The notes beneath the pieces were generated by a model. That model saw nothing but the letters and a program-made list of their open reading frames with translations, was not told the DNA's origin and searched no databases. Of a stretch of 64,000 nt of DNA, positions 1-9,351 are shown piece after piece. The stretch spans positions 62,001-126,000 of the forward strand of contig NZ_PEIB01000003.1 of assembly GCF_004116385.1 (NCBI RefSeq), read 5' to 3'. A program made the position numbers and the translations under genes. The stretch is from Veronia nyctiphanis. Its GTDB lineage: Bacteria > Pseudomonadota > Gammaproteobacteria > Enterobacterales > Vibrionaceae. Each line of letters starts with the position of its first letter. The stretch's first letter is position 1.

Positions 1-154
1 TAGAGGCATATCTCAACTTATTGCTTCCAACCTTTGACACTAAAGACTCATATCCGCGCAAAAAGTATTATGGTTGGTACCTAAAACCCTACGCACTCAA
101 GTTTATATAGCTAGGTGTGGCCGGATGTTTCTCTTTACTCTATAGGTACACCAA

Positions 155-631
155 ATGAAACTTGCAGGAATTTTGCTTTCCACGGCTATGGGGCTCGGTG
201 CCTTTTCCGGCTCTGCCGCCGCGACAGAACACAACTTCGGATTGGGGATGGGTTCTAACTTCAACGGTGTTGGTGCGTATTATGGCATGAATGTGTCAGA
301 TGCGATGGTTTACGCATCAGCGGGTTGTTTGGCATTGGTTCAAACATCAGGTAACGACTTTAATTCGGATTGCGGAGTGGGTGCTGGCTATTTGAATACC
401 GCACTTCTTTTCCCCGGTGAAGGAAAACACGCTGTCGGTGTCCATGTTGGTTCAGGTTATAACACGGTTAATGACGACAGTGAGTTTCAAGTCTTCGTTG
501 CACCACAATATGTCTATTACGTTAATGGGCAGAACAAACCGGGTGCTCAGTTCGGAGGCTCAGTCATGCTGGCTGAAACTGACGGAGATATCGTTGAATC
601 TCTAATGTTGAATATGGGTTATCAATTCTAA
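155..631 (+). CDS. Small outer-membrane/secreted beta-barrel-like protein
   Basis: A 158-residue protein begins with a Sec signal peptide (MKLAGILLSTAMGLGAFSG, likely cleavage after SAAA near residue 23). The rest is rich in Gly, Tyr, Phe and alternating hydrophobic residues and ends in ...MLNMGYQF, a C-terminal Phe strand of the kind recognised by the BAM complex. This suggests a small 8-strand beta barrel. I do not recognise a specific family. Two Cys residues (in the AGCLAL and DCGVG stretches) could form a disulphide. The start has a modest purine-rich site (ATAGG) about 8 bases upstream, and the gene is followed at once by an intrinsic terminator, so it is probably monocistronic. Function is not assignable from sequence alone. 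Confidence 0.7.
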   Translation: MKLAGILLSTAMGLGAFSGSAAATEHNFGLGMGSNFNGVGAYYGMNVSDAMVYASAGCLALVQTSGNDFNSDCGVGAGYLNTALLFPGEGKHAVGVHVGSGYNTVNDDSEFQVFVAPQYVYYVNGQNKPGAQFGGSVMLAETDGDIVESLMLNMGYQF

Positions 632-658
632 CAGCGTCTATCTTTGTGAACTCATAGA

Positions 659-684
659 AAGCCTCACTTTGTGAGGTTTTTTTC
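659..684 (+). terminator. Rho-independent terminator of the small OMP gene
   Basis: Stem GCCTCAC / GTGAGGT with a TTT loop followed by a run of seven T, 30 bases after the stop codon. Confidence 0.85.
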
Positions 685-765
685 TTCTTGTCTCCTCGAC
701 TATCTTATTCGCATCTTTGATTAATTCCTTTCTGTTTAATTGCGATAACCTTAGCGTCTAATGGA

Positions 766-1842
766 ATGAAGAATACGCATTGGATGATGAAAATAAATTT
801 GTGGCTATCACCTTGGCCAATGATGTCATGTGCATTGATGCTATTGACTGCCTGTTCAGCGAATACGTCAGATCAGAGGCAATACCCGGATGTTTTTATA
901 AACACTGAATATGTAGAAAGACCGGGTGCTGGTTCGCTTCTCGCTGTTGCTAAAGACTACTTGTCTTCTGAACGTTTACGCCCCGAACCCATAAAACCTC
1001 TTCCCGTTCAGACAATCACAGCCGATCAGTTAACGGTAGAAAAACAGAATGTTGTGTACCGAATCGGTCACTCTACGTTGTTGCTAAAACTTGATGGGCA
1101 GTTAATCCTTACCGATCCCATGTTCAGCGAACGCGCATCGCCTTCCCAATGGGTTGGGCCAAAGCGTTTTCATCCCGTACCCATTCGTCCCGAGGACTTA
1201 CCTCCCATTGATGTTGTCGTGATCAGTCATGATCATTATGACCATCTTGACCAAGGTTCCGTCGAAGCGCTTGCTGATAAAACTGCGGTGTTTTTAGTGC
1301 CATTAAAAGTCAAGCCTTACCTCGTCGAGTGGGGGGTGAGGCCGGATAAAATCATTGAGCTGAACTGGTGGGAATCGGTATCAGTTAAAAACACTGAATT
1401 TGTGCTGACGCCAGCGCAACACTTTTCGGGCAGGGGCGTGCTTAAAAAAGACAACACGCTTTGGGGGAGTTGGGTCATGCTCGGTGAAAATGCAAGGGTT
1501 TTCTTCAGTGGTGACTCTGGCTACTTTGGCGGCTTCAAAAGGATCGGAAAAAAATATGGTCCATTTGATCTGACGCTAATTGAAACAGGTGCTTACAATA
1601 GTCGTTGGCCTTTTGTTCATATGTTTCCTGAACAAAGCGTACAGGCGCATATTGACCTCAATGGTAAGGTCATGATGCCGATTCATAATTGTACATTTGA
1701 TCTCTCTACACATGATTGGAATGAACCATTGTTAAAAGCTTTCCAAAGCAGTAAGAAGAGAGATGTAACCATGGTAGCGCCGCAGATGGGCGAGCGACTT
1801 GTCATTGGCGAAGCCCCACCGATATCAAGCTGGTGGAAATAA
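766..1842 (+). CDS. Metallo-beta-lactamase-fold lipoprotein, RomA/NAPE-PLD-like
   Basis: A 358-residue hydrolase of the metallo-beta-lactamase superfamily. The N-terminus carries a lipobox (LLTAC, Cys30), so it is probably a lipoprotein; Met7 or Met8 would give a more standard signal length. The zinc motif HDHYDH lies at 155-160 (H155, H157, D159, H160), preceded by GHSTLLLKLDG and ILTDPMF, followed by the AQHFSGRG and FFSGDSGYFGGF blocks and a late PIHNCTF histidine. This block order matches the RomA / N-acyl-phosphatidylethanolamine phospholipase D-like branch (UlaG-like), not true beta-lactamases. The substrate is therefore likely a phospholipid or phosphodiester in the envelope, but this is inference. 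No clear operon partner. Confidence 0.85.
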   Translation: MKNTHWMMKINLWLSPWPMMSCALMLLTACSANTSDQRQYPDVFINTEYVERPGAGSLLAVAKDYLSSERLRPEPIKPLPVQTITADQLTVEKQNVVYRIGHSTLLLKLDGQLILTDPMFSERASPSQWVGPKRFHPVPIRPEDLPPIDVVVISHDHYDHLDQGSVEALADKTAVFLVPLKVKPYLVEWGVRPDKIIELNWWESVSVKNTEFVLTPAQHFSGRGVLKKDNTLWGSWVMLGENARVFFSGDSGYFGGFKRIGKKYGPFDLTLIETGAYNSRWPFVHMFPEQSVQAHIDLNGKVMMPIHNCTFDLSTHDWNEPLLKAFQSSKKRDVTMVAPQMGERLVIGEAPPISSWWK

Positions 1843-1987
1843 CAGACATCAAACTTCGCAATTGATTTGGCTTATTAGCTAACTAATGCGCCATAAATAT
1901 TGCGAAAGAAACTTGATTTCAATGCTAATTACTCTCAGGCCGTGACTATTTCGTGTACTGTGAAGTAAACACCTACTCGTCATAATC

Positions 1988-2457
1988 ATGAACCAAAACA
2001 TAATAAAACTGAACCACAGAAATCATTCTGTTGCGTCCGACATTCTCGAGCTCTCACTTCAGTCATATCGTATTGAATGTGACTTGTTGGGGTTAGAAAC
2101 ATTCCCTCCGCTCAATGAATCAACTGATGACATTGAGAAAAGTGAAGGAATTTTCTGGGGCCTCTACGTTGAAAATACGTTAGTGGCAGTACTAGAAATA
2201 TCCACTCTTGTATTGGAGCGCAATACAAATGCCAAAAACATTGATCGTTTAGTGGTATCGCCTGAACACTTCCGTCGTGGGTTTGGTCAGGCTATGCTCA
2301 GGTTCTGCTGCGGAGCGCGAGGCGTCTATTCTGTGTCAACGGGGAGGGTAATCTTCCTGCAGTGAGGCTTTACGAGAACTATGGGTTTGCATTGCAATCA
2401 AAACGTCAGTTGTCCGCCAATCTCACCATTTCCACTTTCCAAAAAGTGGTGGCATAA
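1988..2457 (+). pseudogene. GNAT-family N-acetyltransferase, frameshifted
   Basis: A GNAT acetyltransferase of about 156 residues if read through one frameshift. The first frame gives the acetyl-CoA-binding region (VVSPEHFRRGFGQAML, the R-x-x-G-x-G/A loop). It then runs into an unrelated tail and stops at 2365. The next frame from about 2300 supplies the missing end, LFCVNGEGNLPAVRLYENYG, a textbook GNAT C-terminus, and stops at 2457. One base added near 2298-2302 (AGG TTC to AG-GTT) restores the gene. GNAT enzymes transfer acetyl from acetyl-CoA to amines; the acceptor cannot be predicted. The break is probably a sequencing deletion, like several others in this window. Confidence 0.75.
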
Positions 2458-2563
2458 AAAAACGTTAAAGTAGCAAGAATTATCAATTATTTATGACCGA
2501 ATAATGATAGCTTTTATTACGTTTGATTCTGTTTCTGTAAAAATGAGCGGTGAGAGAGAGTAA

Positions 2564-3901
2564 ATGGATGCTTCAGGTTCAACGTTATCTAAATTTTTAA
2601 AAACTGCAATTCCTATTATCATTGGTACCTTGATTGTCGGTATTAACAATGTTGCTGACGGTATTTTTATCAGTCGATGGGTCGGCCCAACTGCGATGGG
2701 GGCAGTAACTGTTGTTCTACCTCTTCAACTTCTTATCGCAGCCATTGCAACAATGCTCTCAGCAGGAATGGCTGCAGCAATGAGCAAGCTGATCGGGCAA
2801 ACAAACCTAAAACAAGCAGGAGAGACTGCGGGCCATACCATTCAATTTGGTATAGTGTTTTCGATCATATTCACTGTCGCTGGGATGTTTTTTCTCCCTG
2901 AAGTCCTCACTGCTATGTCAATCGAACCTGTGTTCTATGATTTTGCTGTTGAATATGCCAAACCGATCTTAATTGCTTCATCAGTTTTCTTTTTATTGCC
3001 AATATTGGCTGACTTTTATCGCGCTGAGGGTAAGGTGCAAATAATGATGATGATCCTTTTGTCATCGTCATTACTAAATATCTTGTTCAACTTCCTTTTT
3101 GTCACTGTTCTTGGCTGGGGTGTAACAGGTGCATCCTATGCAACGATCATCGCGGGTCTTATATCATCACTGATTGCTTTGGCTATGTATATGCGTGGCA
3201 AAGCAAACACCCAAATCCTTTTTTCATTTAACGTATTCGCATGGCCTGCGATTATGTTTTTAGGTTTCCCAACCTTGGTTGCGCAGATTGGGGTTGCCAT
3301 TCAAACGTTCTTGGTGAATACGCAATTCTTACAATACGGCCACGAGAACTGGGTCATTGCTTACGGTGTGATCGGCCGATTATCTGTATTCATGATTCTC
3401 CCTGTTGTAGCAATGCTGATCGCTTTTCAAACCTTGTGCGGGTTCAGCCTTGGTGCAAAGCAATACGATGAGGTGAAAGCATTGATCAAAGTCGCCTTCT
3501 GCACCATGACAGTTTTTGCGTCGGGTTCAACCATACTGGTACTGTTCTTTCCTGAAGCATTAATGCGGCTGTTCATTGAGGAGGAGGCGCTGATTCAATA
3601 CGGTGTCGACTTTGTTCATTATTGTATCTGGGGGCTTCCACTAATTGGGGTTGGCATGTTGGCGACAGGCTTCTACCAAGCAAATGGGCAGGCGAGGATG
3701 GCTACATTTTTCAGTAGTCTCCGGGTAATTTGCTTGTTTGTTCCACTTTCTCTGATACTGCCGGAATTGTTAGGTTTGAAAGGTGTATTTATCGCCATTG
3801 TGGCGGCGGATGTGATTGCTGCGGTGCTTACTATTGTAATTGTCCAATATCAGTATAAAAAGTATGTATCTAATTCACTCGACGTCGCTGTCGTTAGCTA
3901 A
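2564..3901 (+). CDS. MATE-family multidrug/Na+ antiporter
   Basis: A 445-residue inner-membrane protein with about 12 hydrophobic helices in two homologous halves. The first half shows the MATE hallmarks: an N-terminal IPIIIGTLIVGINNVADGIF helix, AMGAVTVVLPLQLLIAA, and GMAAAMSKLIGQ (the conserved A-x-S-x-x-x-G-Q element). The second half repeats the pattern (FGFPTLVAQIG, YGVIGRLSVFMILPVVAM). These exporters swap cations for drugs or metabolites. The start is preceded by GAGAGAGAG, a good ribosome site. It faces the convergent siderophore-interacting gene across a long hairpin. Subfamily (DinF-like versus NorM-like) is not certain; the N-terminal half looks more like the DinF/VmrA type. Confidence 0.9.
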   Translation: MDASGSTLSKFLKTAIPIIIGTLIVGINNVADGIFISRWVGPTAMGAVTVVLPLQLLIAAIATMLSAGMAAAMSKLIGQTNLKQAGETAGHTIQFGIVFSIIFTVAGMFFLPEVLTAMSIEPVFYDFAVEYAKPILIASSVFFLLPILADFYRAEGKVQIMMMILLSSSLLNILFNFLFVTVLGWGVTGASYATIIAGLISSLIALAMYMRGKANTQILFSFNVFAWPAIMFLGFPTLVAQIGVAIQTFLVNTQFLQYGHENWVIAYGVIGRLSVFMILPVVAMLIAFQTLCGFSLGAKQYDEVKALIKVAFCTMTVFASGSTILVLFFPEALMRLFIEEEALIQYGVDFVHYCIWGLPLIGVGMLATGFYQANGQARMATFFSSLRVICLFVPLSLILPELLGLKGVFIAIVAADVIAAVLTIVIVQYQYKKYVSNSLDVAVVS

Positions 3902-3916
3902 CCATCATAGTAAAGC

Positions 3917-3942
3917 GGCTTGACCATAGTCATGGTCAAGCC
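3917..3942. terminator. Convergent hairpin between MATE and SIP genes
   Basis: Perfect 11-bp stem GGCTTGACCAT / ATGGTCAAGCC with a four-base loop. It lies between two convergent genes and can serve both strands, though the T-runs are weak. Confidence 0.6.
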
Positions 3943-3951
3943 AATGTTTCA

Positions 3952-4737
3952 TTAGGCGTCTGCTAATGCTTTTTGGTCTTCCATATCCTGTCGCTTGATG
4001 ACTTTATGGCCGTCTTCAGTGACACCACTTTTCCAATAGCTACTGATATAGATATTGTTTCTATCTACATCCTTCTCGTTTCTGAAGTAGTTTCTTAGGT
4101 CTCTCATGTCATCAAATTCGCAAGCTGTCCAGACGGACACTGTCCCTTCAAGCCATGGCATTGACCGAACTTGTTCAGAGAGATACTGTCCTTCTGTAAG
4201 CCAAACAACGGTCATACCATCTGGAGCAGAAAGCGGCTGAATATCTTCCTCTGTTAATACCTTTATTACCGCAAACCCCTTTGCATTTTTGGGTAACTGC
4301 TTAATCTTGGCCGTAAGTGCCGGTAAAGCGGTCATGTCGGCGGCGAGTGCGAACCAGTCGGCTTCGAGGTTTAAGCTCTGAATTAAGCCTGGACCAGCGA
4401 TATTGATGGTTTCACCCGCTCTTACATTTTGCGCCCAACGCGCTGCGAATCCACAGCTGTGATCATCAATTTCATGACGGACAAAATCGACGTCTATTTG
4501 TCCTTGATTCTTGTTATACGACCGAATCGTGTAGGTACGCATAACAGGCCTTTGCTCTGCCTGTATGCATTCGCTGATATCCGTTCCACCTTGCTTATTG
4601 AACAGAAACTTTATATAGCCACCCTCACAATCGTCGGGAAAAGAGACAAGATCTTCACCGCGTAACGTTACGCGGTGCATGTTTGGTGTGATGGTGTCAT
4701 TTGAAATAACAGTAACTTCTGAATAGTACTTCGACAT
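3952..4737 (-). CDS. Siderophore-interacting protein (ViuB/SIP ferric reductase family)
   Basis: A 261-residue FAD-binding siderophore-interacting protein. I place the start at the ATG at 4737 (MSKYYSEVTV), because the upstream extension is low-complexity isoleucine repeats covering the promoter and Fur box. The sequence has the FAD-binding RPVMRTYTIRSYN motif (R-x-Y-[TS]), the DFVRH segment and the C-terminal NAD(P)H-side domain (WTACEFDDMRDLRNYF, YISSYWKSGVTEDGH), as in ViuB and YqjH. These cytosolic enzymes reduce Fe(III)-siderophore to release iron. A near-perfect Fur operator 20-30 bases upstream supports iron-repressed expression. No siderophore synthesis or receptor gene is adjacent, so it may serve xenosiderophores or a system elsewhere. 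Confidence 0.92.
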   Translation of the reverse strand: MSKYYSEVTVISNDTITPNMHRVTLRGEDLVSFPDDCEGGYIKFLFNKQGGTDISECIQAEQRPVMRTYTIRSYNKNQGQIDVDFVRHEIDDHSCGFAARWAQNVRAGETINIAGPGLIQSLNLEADWFALAADMTALPALTAKIKQLPKNAKGFAVIKVLTEEDIQPLSAPDGMTVVWLTEGQYLSEQVRSMPWLEGTVSVWTACEFDDMRDLRNYFRNEKDVDRNNIYISSYWKSGVTEDGHKVIKRQDMEDQKALADA

Positions 4738-4755
4738 AGATAAATTCTTGCAAAT

Positions 4756-4768
4756 GATAATTATTATC
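4756..4768 (-). promoter_or_regulatory. Fur box upstream of the siderophore-interacting gene
   Basis: GATAAT-T-ATTATC, a 6-1-6 inverted repeat matching the GATAATNATTATC Fur core. It lies 18-31 bases upstream of the ATG at 4737, where bound Fur would block transcription when iron is plentiful. Confidence 0.85.
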
Positions 4769-5139
4769 AAAATACTATCAAAAATAATTGATTCGGGGTA
4801 GCCAATGAGATGTTTTTGGACTTTCCTCATTGTGATAACCGGACAGGGTCACATTCTAGACCCAATGTGTATTTCACTCTCGATGGCTTGATGTGCATGG
4901 TGGCATTAAACAAATTGTTAAATGGTATGTTTTCAGTGGAAATTTGCAGGAGATCAGGTTCGCAGTTAAATCAATAGAATAAAGCGATATGAAGGTAGAT
5001 GGATAAAAAACTGCCTACTATATTCAACAGGCTGCCGTACGATTATTACAGAAATATGTTTCGGTTTTTACTGCGTTATTTATACGCCTTTAAAACAACA
5101 CTTCCTTATGCTTTAGCCAATTGGCTTTTGGGGTTACAT

Positions 5140-5787
5140 ATGAAAAGACATCTTGTTCTCGCTTCCGCTCCCATTTTCTTTGTGCTGTCACAACCTGCTT
5201 TCGCCCTTGAGTCTAAAGCGGGATGGGAGGTATCTCTTGGGTTGGGTTATGTGCATAACGCGAAAGAGAAGATTGAAATTGAGAGAGAGGGTAAATCAAA
5301 CATTATTTTCTCCGATGCAAAGTTTAAATCGACCGCATTAGAAGTCCCAATTTATTACTCATTAAAAGCAGGAAGGTGGGATAACTCATCAGCGTTTGAA
5401 GTTGAGTTCATTCACAACAAGCTTTTTATTGCACCTGAAAACTTAAGTCATGGGGTGAATCACTTTGAGATCAGTCATGGGTTTAATTTGGTGTATGTGA
5501 ACTATGCTGTCGAAATGAACAACTGGATCGCAAGAGGTGGTGTGGGGCCTGTAATAGCCAGTCCGACTATATCGATTGATGGCGTTGAATCCAGTGAAGA
5601 TTATCAGCTTGCTGGTATAACGACCCAGTTTGGCCTAGAGCGAGAGTTGCTGGCAGTTGACAGTTTTTCCTTGGGTGTCGAAGGCAAGGTTTCCTATTCA
5701 TACACCAAACTGGACCTAGATGATGGTTCAGTGACGGTACCAAACACCGCCCTTCATCTTTTATTTAACCTGAAATACATGCTGTGA
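5140..5787 (+). CDS. Outer-membrane beta-barrel protein
   Basis: A 215-residue exported protein with signal peptide MKRHLVLASAPIFFVLSQ and likely cleavage after AFA. The mature part shows amphipathic strands (WEVSLGLGYVHNA, FNLVYVNYAVEMNNW, FGLERELLAVDSFSLGVEG) and ends ALHLLFNLKYML, typical of small 8-strand barrels in the OmpW/outer-membrane-protein beta-barrel group. The ATG at 5140 follows TTTTGGGG. An in-frame ATG at 4999, with its own AAGG site, would add 47 residues before the signal peptide; that extension lacks signal-peptide character itself, so I prefer 5140. Specific ligand or role unknown. Confidence 0.75.
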   Translation: MKRHLVLASAPIFFVLSQPAFALESKAGWEVSLGLGYVHNAKEKIEIEREGKSNIIFSDAKFKSTALEVPIYYSLKAGRWDNSSAFEVEFIHNKLFIAPENLSHGVNHFEISHGFNLVYVNYAVEMNNWIARGGVGPVIASPTISIDGVESSEDYQLAGITTQFGLERELLAVDSFSLGVEGKVSYSYTKLDLDDGSVTVPNTALHLLFNLKYML

Positions 5788-5912
5788 TGTCAACATGATG
5801 CTCTTTCCATAGGTAGAGAGCATCACTATTCGATGTTGAAATTATTTCTGTGTTTGTCTTTCTGTTATCTTTAGCTCATCAAAAAACTAAGCGGTTAGCC
5901 TTGAGGATACAT

Positions 5913-6755
5913 GTGATTAGCATAACCCCTTTGACAACTCACATTGGTGCTGAGATATCTGGTATTAAATTAACAGATGTGAATCATGATCAATTTACCC
6001 AAATCTACGCTGCATTCCTCAAATATAAAGTGATTTTTTTTAGAGATCAGTCTTTGACGCCAGAGCAGCAACTTGTATTTGCTGCACGGTTTGGAGAAAT
6101 CGAAAAGCCTCATCCATTCTTTCCTCATGCTGAAGGCGCACCTCAGGTAAGTGTTATTGAGACGACGAGAGGAAACCCTCCGGGAGAAAGCTTTTGGCAT
6201 ACCGATATGACTTGGCAAAAATCCCCACCGAAATGTTCTATTTTGTACGGAGAAATTATTCCACCTGAGGGCGGAGATACAATTTGGGCGTCAATGGAGG
6301 CTGCGTTTGAACATTTATCTTTTGAGATGCAGCAAAAGCTTCTCGGACAACTTGCTACACACGGCCTTCATGCGTTTGAAGGGAGTCGCTATGATGATAT
6401 TGATGCAGAGGGCAAGAGCAGTGTGGTTGAGAAATCAAAATCAATCGAATCAGTGCTGCACCCATTGATATCAAAGCACCCAGAAACTGGCCTGCTCAGT
6501 TTATATATAAACGAGCAATTTACGCTCAAGATTGAAGGAACGAACGAAACAAAGGACAGTAAACTGCTTAGCGATCTTTTCAGTCACGCGAGAAATCAAA
6601 AGTTTCAAGTCAGATTTAGCTGGCAAAAAGGCAGTGTAGCGATTTGGGATAACCGATGCACACAGCACTTTGCCGTCACAGATTACGGCGATACACCGCG
6701 TCGTCTTCATCGAGTGACAGTGATTGGTGATGAAATTTTTCCTCCTCAAGGATAA
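5913..6755 (+). CDS. TauD/TfdA-family Fe(II)/2-oxoglutarate dioxygenase
   Basis: A 280-residue dioxygenase of the TauD/TfdA family, about the usual length. I choose the GTG start at 5913 because it has a GAGG site eight bases upstream and gives the family-typical N-terminus (M-ISITPLTTHIGAEISG). Iron ligands are visible: H96 and D98 in FWHTDMTW and H252 in CTQHFAV; R263/R267 in PRRLHRVTV are positioned to bind 2-oxoglutarate. In this family the substrate is often a sulphonate or an aromatic/quaternary-ammonium acid, with sulphite or aldehyde release. No sulphonate transporter is next to it, so the substrate stays open. Confidence 0.88.
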   Translation: MISITPLTTHIGAEISGIKLTDVNHDQFTQIYAAFLKYKVIFFRDQSLTPEQQLVFAARFGEIEKPHPFFPHAEGAPQVSVIETTRGNPPGESFWHTDMTWQKSPPKCSILYGEIIPPEGGDTIWASMEAAFEHLSFEMQQKLLGQLATHGLHAFEGSRYDDIDAEGKSSVVEKSKSIESVLHPLISKHPETGLLSLYINEQFTLKIEGTNETKDSKLLSDLFSHARNQKFQVRFSWQKGSVAIWDNRCTQHFAVTDYGDTPRRLHRVTVIGDEIFPPQG

Positions 6756-6780
6756 TTTCTTCTGATGAAGTTTTTTGCTG

Positions 6781-7356
6781 CTAGTCCTTGAACACTAATT
6801 TTGGCCATTTTTTAAACCAACCTTTATCAGCAGCACGATTTTTCGCTGTATTTAGTTCGGGATGCTTACTATTGATGGTTACTGTTGTGTTGACTAATAG
6901 TGGGAGTGCAAACGGCGAAATGATTTCAATTTCTTGACGATGATTGATTTTAGCTCCTATTGCTGTTTCAACCTCAGGCCAGTAGCTCATCGCATCTACA
7001 ACAGAGTGATAAGGTTTTACACCAATTTTCTTATGCATTCTGGCTTGGTTTTTCACCGACCAAGGGTGGTTACTCATAGAGCGCAAGACATGTTCAAAAT
7101 CGCGGTCTCTCTCTTCGGATATTACGCCAGCGTCATAGTAAATTAAGTCAATGTCTTCCAGTGCTGAGGCGTATTCAAATCCATGCAGTGTATCCCAAAT
7201 GAGATTTCTGACAAATCCTGCAGCAAGACACCATTGCGGTAAATCGAGTTTGGCAGCCGTTCTGAGTGCATGCATTCTTTCATCATCATTATGAAGCCAG
7301 CGTGTCAGTTTTTCTTCTAATGCTAAAGTTGTATTCAAATCTCGGTGTTCCATCAT
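6781..7356 (-). CDS. Nucleotidyltransferase-family protein (NTP_transf_6, PF06042 type)
   Basis: A 191-residue protein with the PF06042 pattern: WCLAAGFVRNLIWDTLHG (the G-F-V-R-N turn), then EDIDLIYYD with paired acidic residues placed as in nucleotidyltransferase active sites, then NQARMHKKIG and a C-terminal NRAADKGWFKKWPKL block. The family resembles pol-beta-fold nucleotidyltransferases but its substrate is unknown. Two adjacent ATG codons (7356, 7353) could start it. It converges on the dioxygenase gene. Confidence 0.82.
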   Translation of the reverse strand: MMEHRDLNTTLALEEKLTRWLHNDDERMHALRTAAKLDLPQWCLAAGFVRNLIWDTLHGFEYASALEDIDLIYYDAGVISEERDRDFEHVLRSMSNHPWSVKNQARMHKKIGVKPYHSVVDAMSYWPEVETAIGAKINHRQEIEIISPFALPLLVNTTVTINSKHPELNTAKNRAADKGWFKKWPKLVFKD

Positions 7357-7690
7357 GCTATTTACCTACACTTTTTAAACATATTCTCGGTTAATTATTC
7401 ACCAAGCCAGAATAAATAGGGCCTGTAGGGCTTTTTCTATGTGACGTTAAACCTCTTGAAATCACAATGAAATCATTTCAATTTTTTGGAGCAACTTCAT
7501 GGTTTCATTTGATACTATATGAAGTCGCACCGATTTCTGACCTATTCCCACTCGACAATCCTCGTAATCTTTAAGATAACAACTGGGTAACATTTGCTGT
7601 GGCTGCGGTTGGATACGCACCCACAGAGCAAACCAACATGTTCATCTATTAAAACAACGGGAATAAAACCCGCACAATAGGGAAGTGAAA
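7357..7690. other. Intergenic region, divergent promoters
   Basis: No credible gene. It separates the minus-strand nucleotidyltransferase from the peptide-transport operon, so it should hold both promoters. An AT-rich stretch with ATGAAATCATTTCAATT near 7468-7484 is partly palindromic. GGGAAG just before 7691 is the ribosome site of the binding-protein gene. Confidence 0.5.
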
Positions 7691-9342
7691 ATGAAAAAAA
7701 CTTTGATTGCATTAGCGATGGCTGCGCCACTGGCTATGGGTAGCGCTGCGGCGATGGCTGATACGCTGAAAATCGGTATGTCACAGTACCCAGAAAATCT
7801 GCATCCAACTTTGAACAACAGTGTGGCAGGTACTTATGTTCTTTCCTCAGTTTTACGAAGCGGTGTTGTATTCAACCCGGAGTGGGCACATGAGTGTCTT
7901 GCGTGTTTAGACGTTCCTACTTTCGAGAATGGGTTAGCTGAGCGTGTGAAAGTAAATGGTAAAGATGGCGTCAAAATGACTGTCACATTGCCAGATGATC
8001 TCTACTGGGGCGATGGCACACCTGTCACATCTAAAGATGCTGTTCTGGCGAGCGAGATTGCTAAAGATGCACGTGTACAGGGTAACCCGGGTGTATCTAA
8101 CGCGAAGAAAGTGGAAAAAGTTGTTGTTCTCGATGAGAAGCGTTTCGAAGTTTACATGAACGTTGTTGATTACCAATACAGCACTTACGTGCCTGGGCTA
8201 ATTCCTGATCATGTTGAGGGTGAACTTTATCGTAATGACCCGACTAGCTATCACAAAACGAGTAAATATCTAACTGCTCCAACCACTGCTGGATTGTATA
8301 ATGGCCCATACATCCTAAAAGATGTTCAAACGGGTACTTTGGTAAAAGCAGTTAAGAACCCTCATTGGAAAGGCAAACAGTCAGACTTTGACGACTTGTT
8401 GTTTAAGATCGTAACTGATACATCTGCATTGGAAGCAAACCTACTTTCTGGTTCTGTTGATTACATCGCGGGTGAAATTGGCTTGACGCTTGACCAAGCA
8501 TTGCAGTTCGAGAAGCGTCATGGCAGCAAATACAACGTTGTACACCAACCAGGTTTATTGTACGAGCACCTTGACACGAACCTAAGTAACGAACACTTGG
8601 CTATAAAGGAAGTGCGTAAAGCGCTAATGCATGCATGAACCGAGAAGAGTTGGTTGAGCAACTCTTCGGTGGTCAACAGCCTGTTGCTCACAGTAGCGCG
8701 AGTCCACTTGATGTGGTTTACACTGATGATGTGGCAAAATACGACTACAACCCAGAAAAAGCAAAAGAGTTGCTAAGTAAAGCTGGCTACAGTCTTAAAG
8801 GCGGTAAGATGGTCAACAAAGAGGGCAAAGCCCTCGAGTTTGACCTGATGACAACTGCTGGCAACAAGACCCGCGAACTTGTTCAGCAAGTTCTTCAATC
8901 ACAATGGAAAAAAGTCGGTATTACCGCAAATATCAAGAACCAAACAGCGCGTGTATTCTTCGGTGAGACCCTGCCGAATGGTGACCACAACGGTTTAGCT
9001 ATGTTCGCTTGGGCTTCATCACCTGAGAGCAATCCGAAGTATATGGTTCACTCAGTAAATATCCCATCTGAGGCCAATGGTAAGAGTGGTGGTAACTACT
9101 CTGGTTATAACAACCCTGTCATGGATAAACTGACTGTGCAGATCGAAACAGAGCTGGATGCTGAGAAGCGTGCTGAGCTGTTCGCCGAAGTGCAGAAAAT
9201 CTATGCAGACGACCTACCAGTACTGCCACTTTACTTCCGTTCTAACAGTTACGTGATGCCAAAATGGCTGAAGGGTGTACAACCTACTGGCCACCAGTTT
9301 GCCTCTACAAACTGGGTAGAAAACTGGACGTCTAAGAAGTAA
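7691..9342 (+). pseudogene. Peptide ABC transporter periplasmic binding protein, frameshifted
   Basis: Solute-binding protein of the family-5 (OppA/DppA) type, about 550 residues after repair. A signal peptide (MKKTLIALAMAAPLAMGSAA, cleavage near AMA) is followed by KIGMSQYPENLHPTLNN, the DDLYWGDGTPVTSKDAV family-5 signature and a C-terminal half with NREELVEQLFGGQQP and AEVQKIYADDLPVLPLYFR. The reading frame breaks at about 8637 (...KALMHA, then MNREEL...); one added base (GCA-ATG) joins both halves perfectly. It captures peptides or similar oligomers in the periplasm and hands them to the permeases downstream. GGGAAG precedes the ATG at 7691. The break looks like a sequencing deletion since the downstream half shows no decay. 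Confidence 0.88.
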
Positions 9343-9351
9343 GGACAGTTC

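Noticed and set aside
4999-5139. N-terminal extension of the OMP gene
   Set aside because: It would place 47 residues before a normal signal peptide; the ATG at 5140 with its own site is a better start.
7468-7484. Partial palindrome upstream of the peptide-transport operon
   Set aside because: Too AT-rich and imperfect to distinguish from chance.
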